Positions 7,062 to 7,296 of a stretch of DNA of 7,296 bases are shown one piece after another (position 1 is the stretch's first letter; each line of letters starts with the position of its first letter). Made by a program: the position numbers and the translations under genes. The notes beneath the pieces were generated by a model. That model made no database searches. It was not told the origin of the DNA and was given only the letters and a program-made list of their open reading frames with translations. Location: NCBI GenBank assembly GCA_030611395.1, contig JAUWPX010000064.1:1-7296 (forward strand). The letters run 5' to 3'. The stretch is from Bacteroidota bacterium (GTDB lineage: Bacteria > Bacteroidota > Bacteroidia > Bacteroidales > VadinHA17).

Positions 7062-7296
7062 TCACTCATATTCATTTAATTCGTCTTTGTTAAGAACTTC
7101 TCCATAATGATATTTAATGGTTAATTCTATTTCTCCTTTCTCATTATAATAAAGCCACTTCCCATGTCGGTTATCTTTCCGGTACATACCTTTTACTTTC
7201 AAATTTCCATCATAGTAAAAAGCCTCATAATCACCATCTAATTTATCATTAACGTATGTTGAACTTACAACGGGTTTTTCGTTTAGGTAGTAACGG
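7062..7296 (-). CDS. MORN-repeat (YwqK-like) protein, 3' end only
   Basis: The C-terminal 77 residues of a gene that begins outside the window. The frame reads RYYLNEKPVVSSTYVNDKLD, then continues with GDYEAFYYDGNLKVKGMYR, KDNRHGKWLYYNEKGEIEL and TIKYHYGEV, ending NKDELNEYE before a TGA. The repeated scheme G-x-(Y/W)-x-x-(Y/F)-Y-x-x-G-x-(L/I)-x-x-x-x-x-Y is that of the MORN_2 repeat (about 20-24 residues each); two full units and parts of others are present. Databases often name such proteins 'toxin-antitoxin system YwqK family antitoxin', but that function is poorly grounded and no toxin is visible here. In Bacteroidota many are exported, but the N-terminus, which would show a signal peptide, is missing. 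The stop lies 3 bp before the protease ATG, so the two are probably co-transcribed and perhaps translationally coupled. Function unknown. Confidence 0.85.
   Translation of the reverse strand, partial: RYYLNEKPVVSSTYVNDKLDGDYEAFYYDGNLKVKGMYRKDNRHGKWLYYNEKGEIELTIKYHYGEVLNKDELNEYE

Noticed and set aside
7062..7296. A toxin-antitoxin system based on the YwqK 'antitoxin' family name
   Set aside because: The next gene is a secreted protease with T9SS sorting domain, not a toxin, and the family name does not rest on evidence in this sequence. Only MORN repeats can be supported.

Overview
The window is a densely packed block of six genes, all read from the minus strand (right to left as numbered). 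It comes from a low-GC member of the Bacteroidota. Three observations support that: a subtilisin-like protease with a C-terminal type IX secretion (T9SS) sorting domain, two histidine kinases with extracytoplasmic TPR repeats of a kind common in this phylum, and gene starts without recognisable Shine-Dalgarno sequences. Assignment below phylum (perhaps an uncultured Bacteroidales-like lineage) is a guess.

Layout in transcription order: (1) the 3' end of a MORN-repeat/YwqK-like gene (7296-7062); (2) a secreted S8 serine protease with T9SS sorting domain (7058-5412); (3) xseA, exonuclease VII large subunit (5408-4086); (4) a TPR sensor histidine kinase, HK1 (4028-2070); (5) a paralogous TPR sensor histidine kinase, HK2 (2077-113); (6) the 5' end of xseB, exonuclease VII small subunit (106-1, cut by the window edge). 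Gaps are 3, 3 and 57 bp, then an 8-bp overlap, then 6 bp. The arrangement looks like one co-transcribed unit, with the 57-bp gap before HK1 as the only place where a promoter could sit without lying inside a gene.

The main point of interest is that the two exonuclease VII genes, often adjacent, are separated by about 4 kb holding a tandem pair of sensor kinases. HK1 and HK2 align nearly residue for residue: signal peptide, six TPRs at 40-residue spacing, one membrane helix, and a HisKA/HATPase core, with equivalent catalytic positions offset by two residues. They look like a tandem duplication. HK1 has all the usual kinase boxes. HK2 keeps the phospho-acceptor His and the N and G2 boxes but has a degenerate G1 box, so it may be a weak or specialised kinase, perhaps acting with HK1. 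No response regulator is visible. A small in-frame 21-bp duplication lies just before the catalytic Ser of the protease. I see no mobile element, CRISPR array, RNA gene or defence system, and no non-coding stretch longer than 57 bp.
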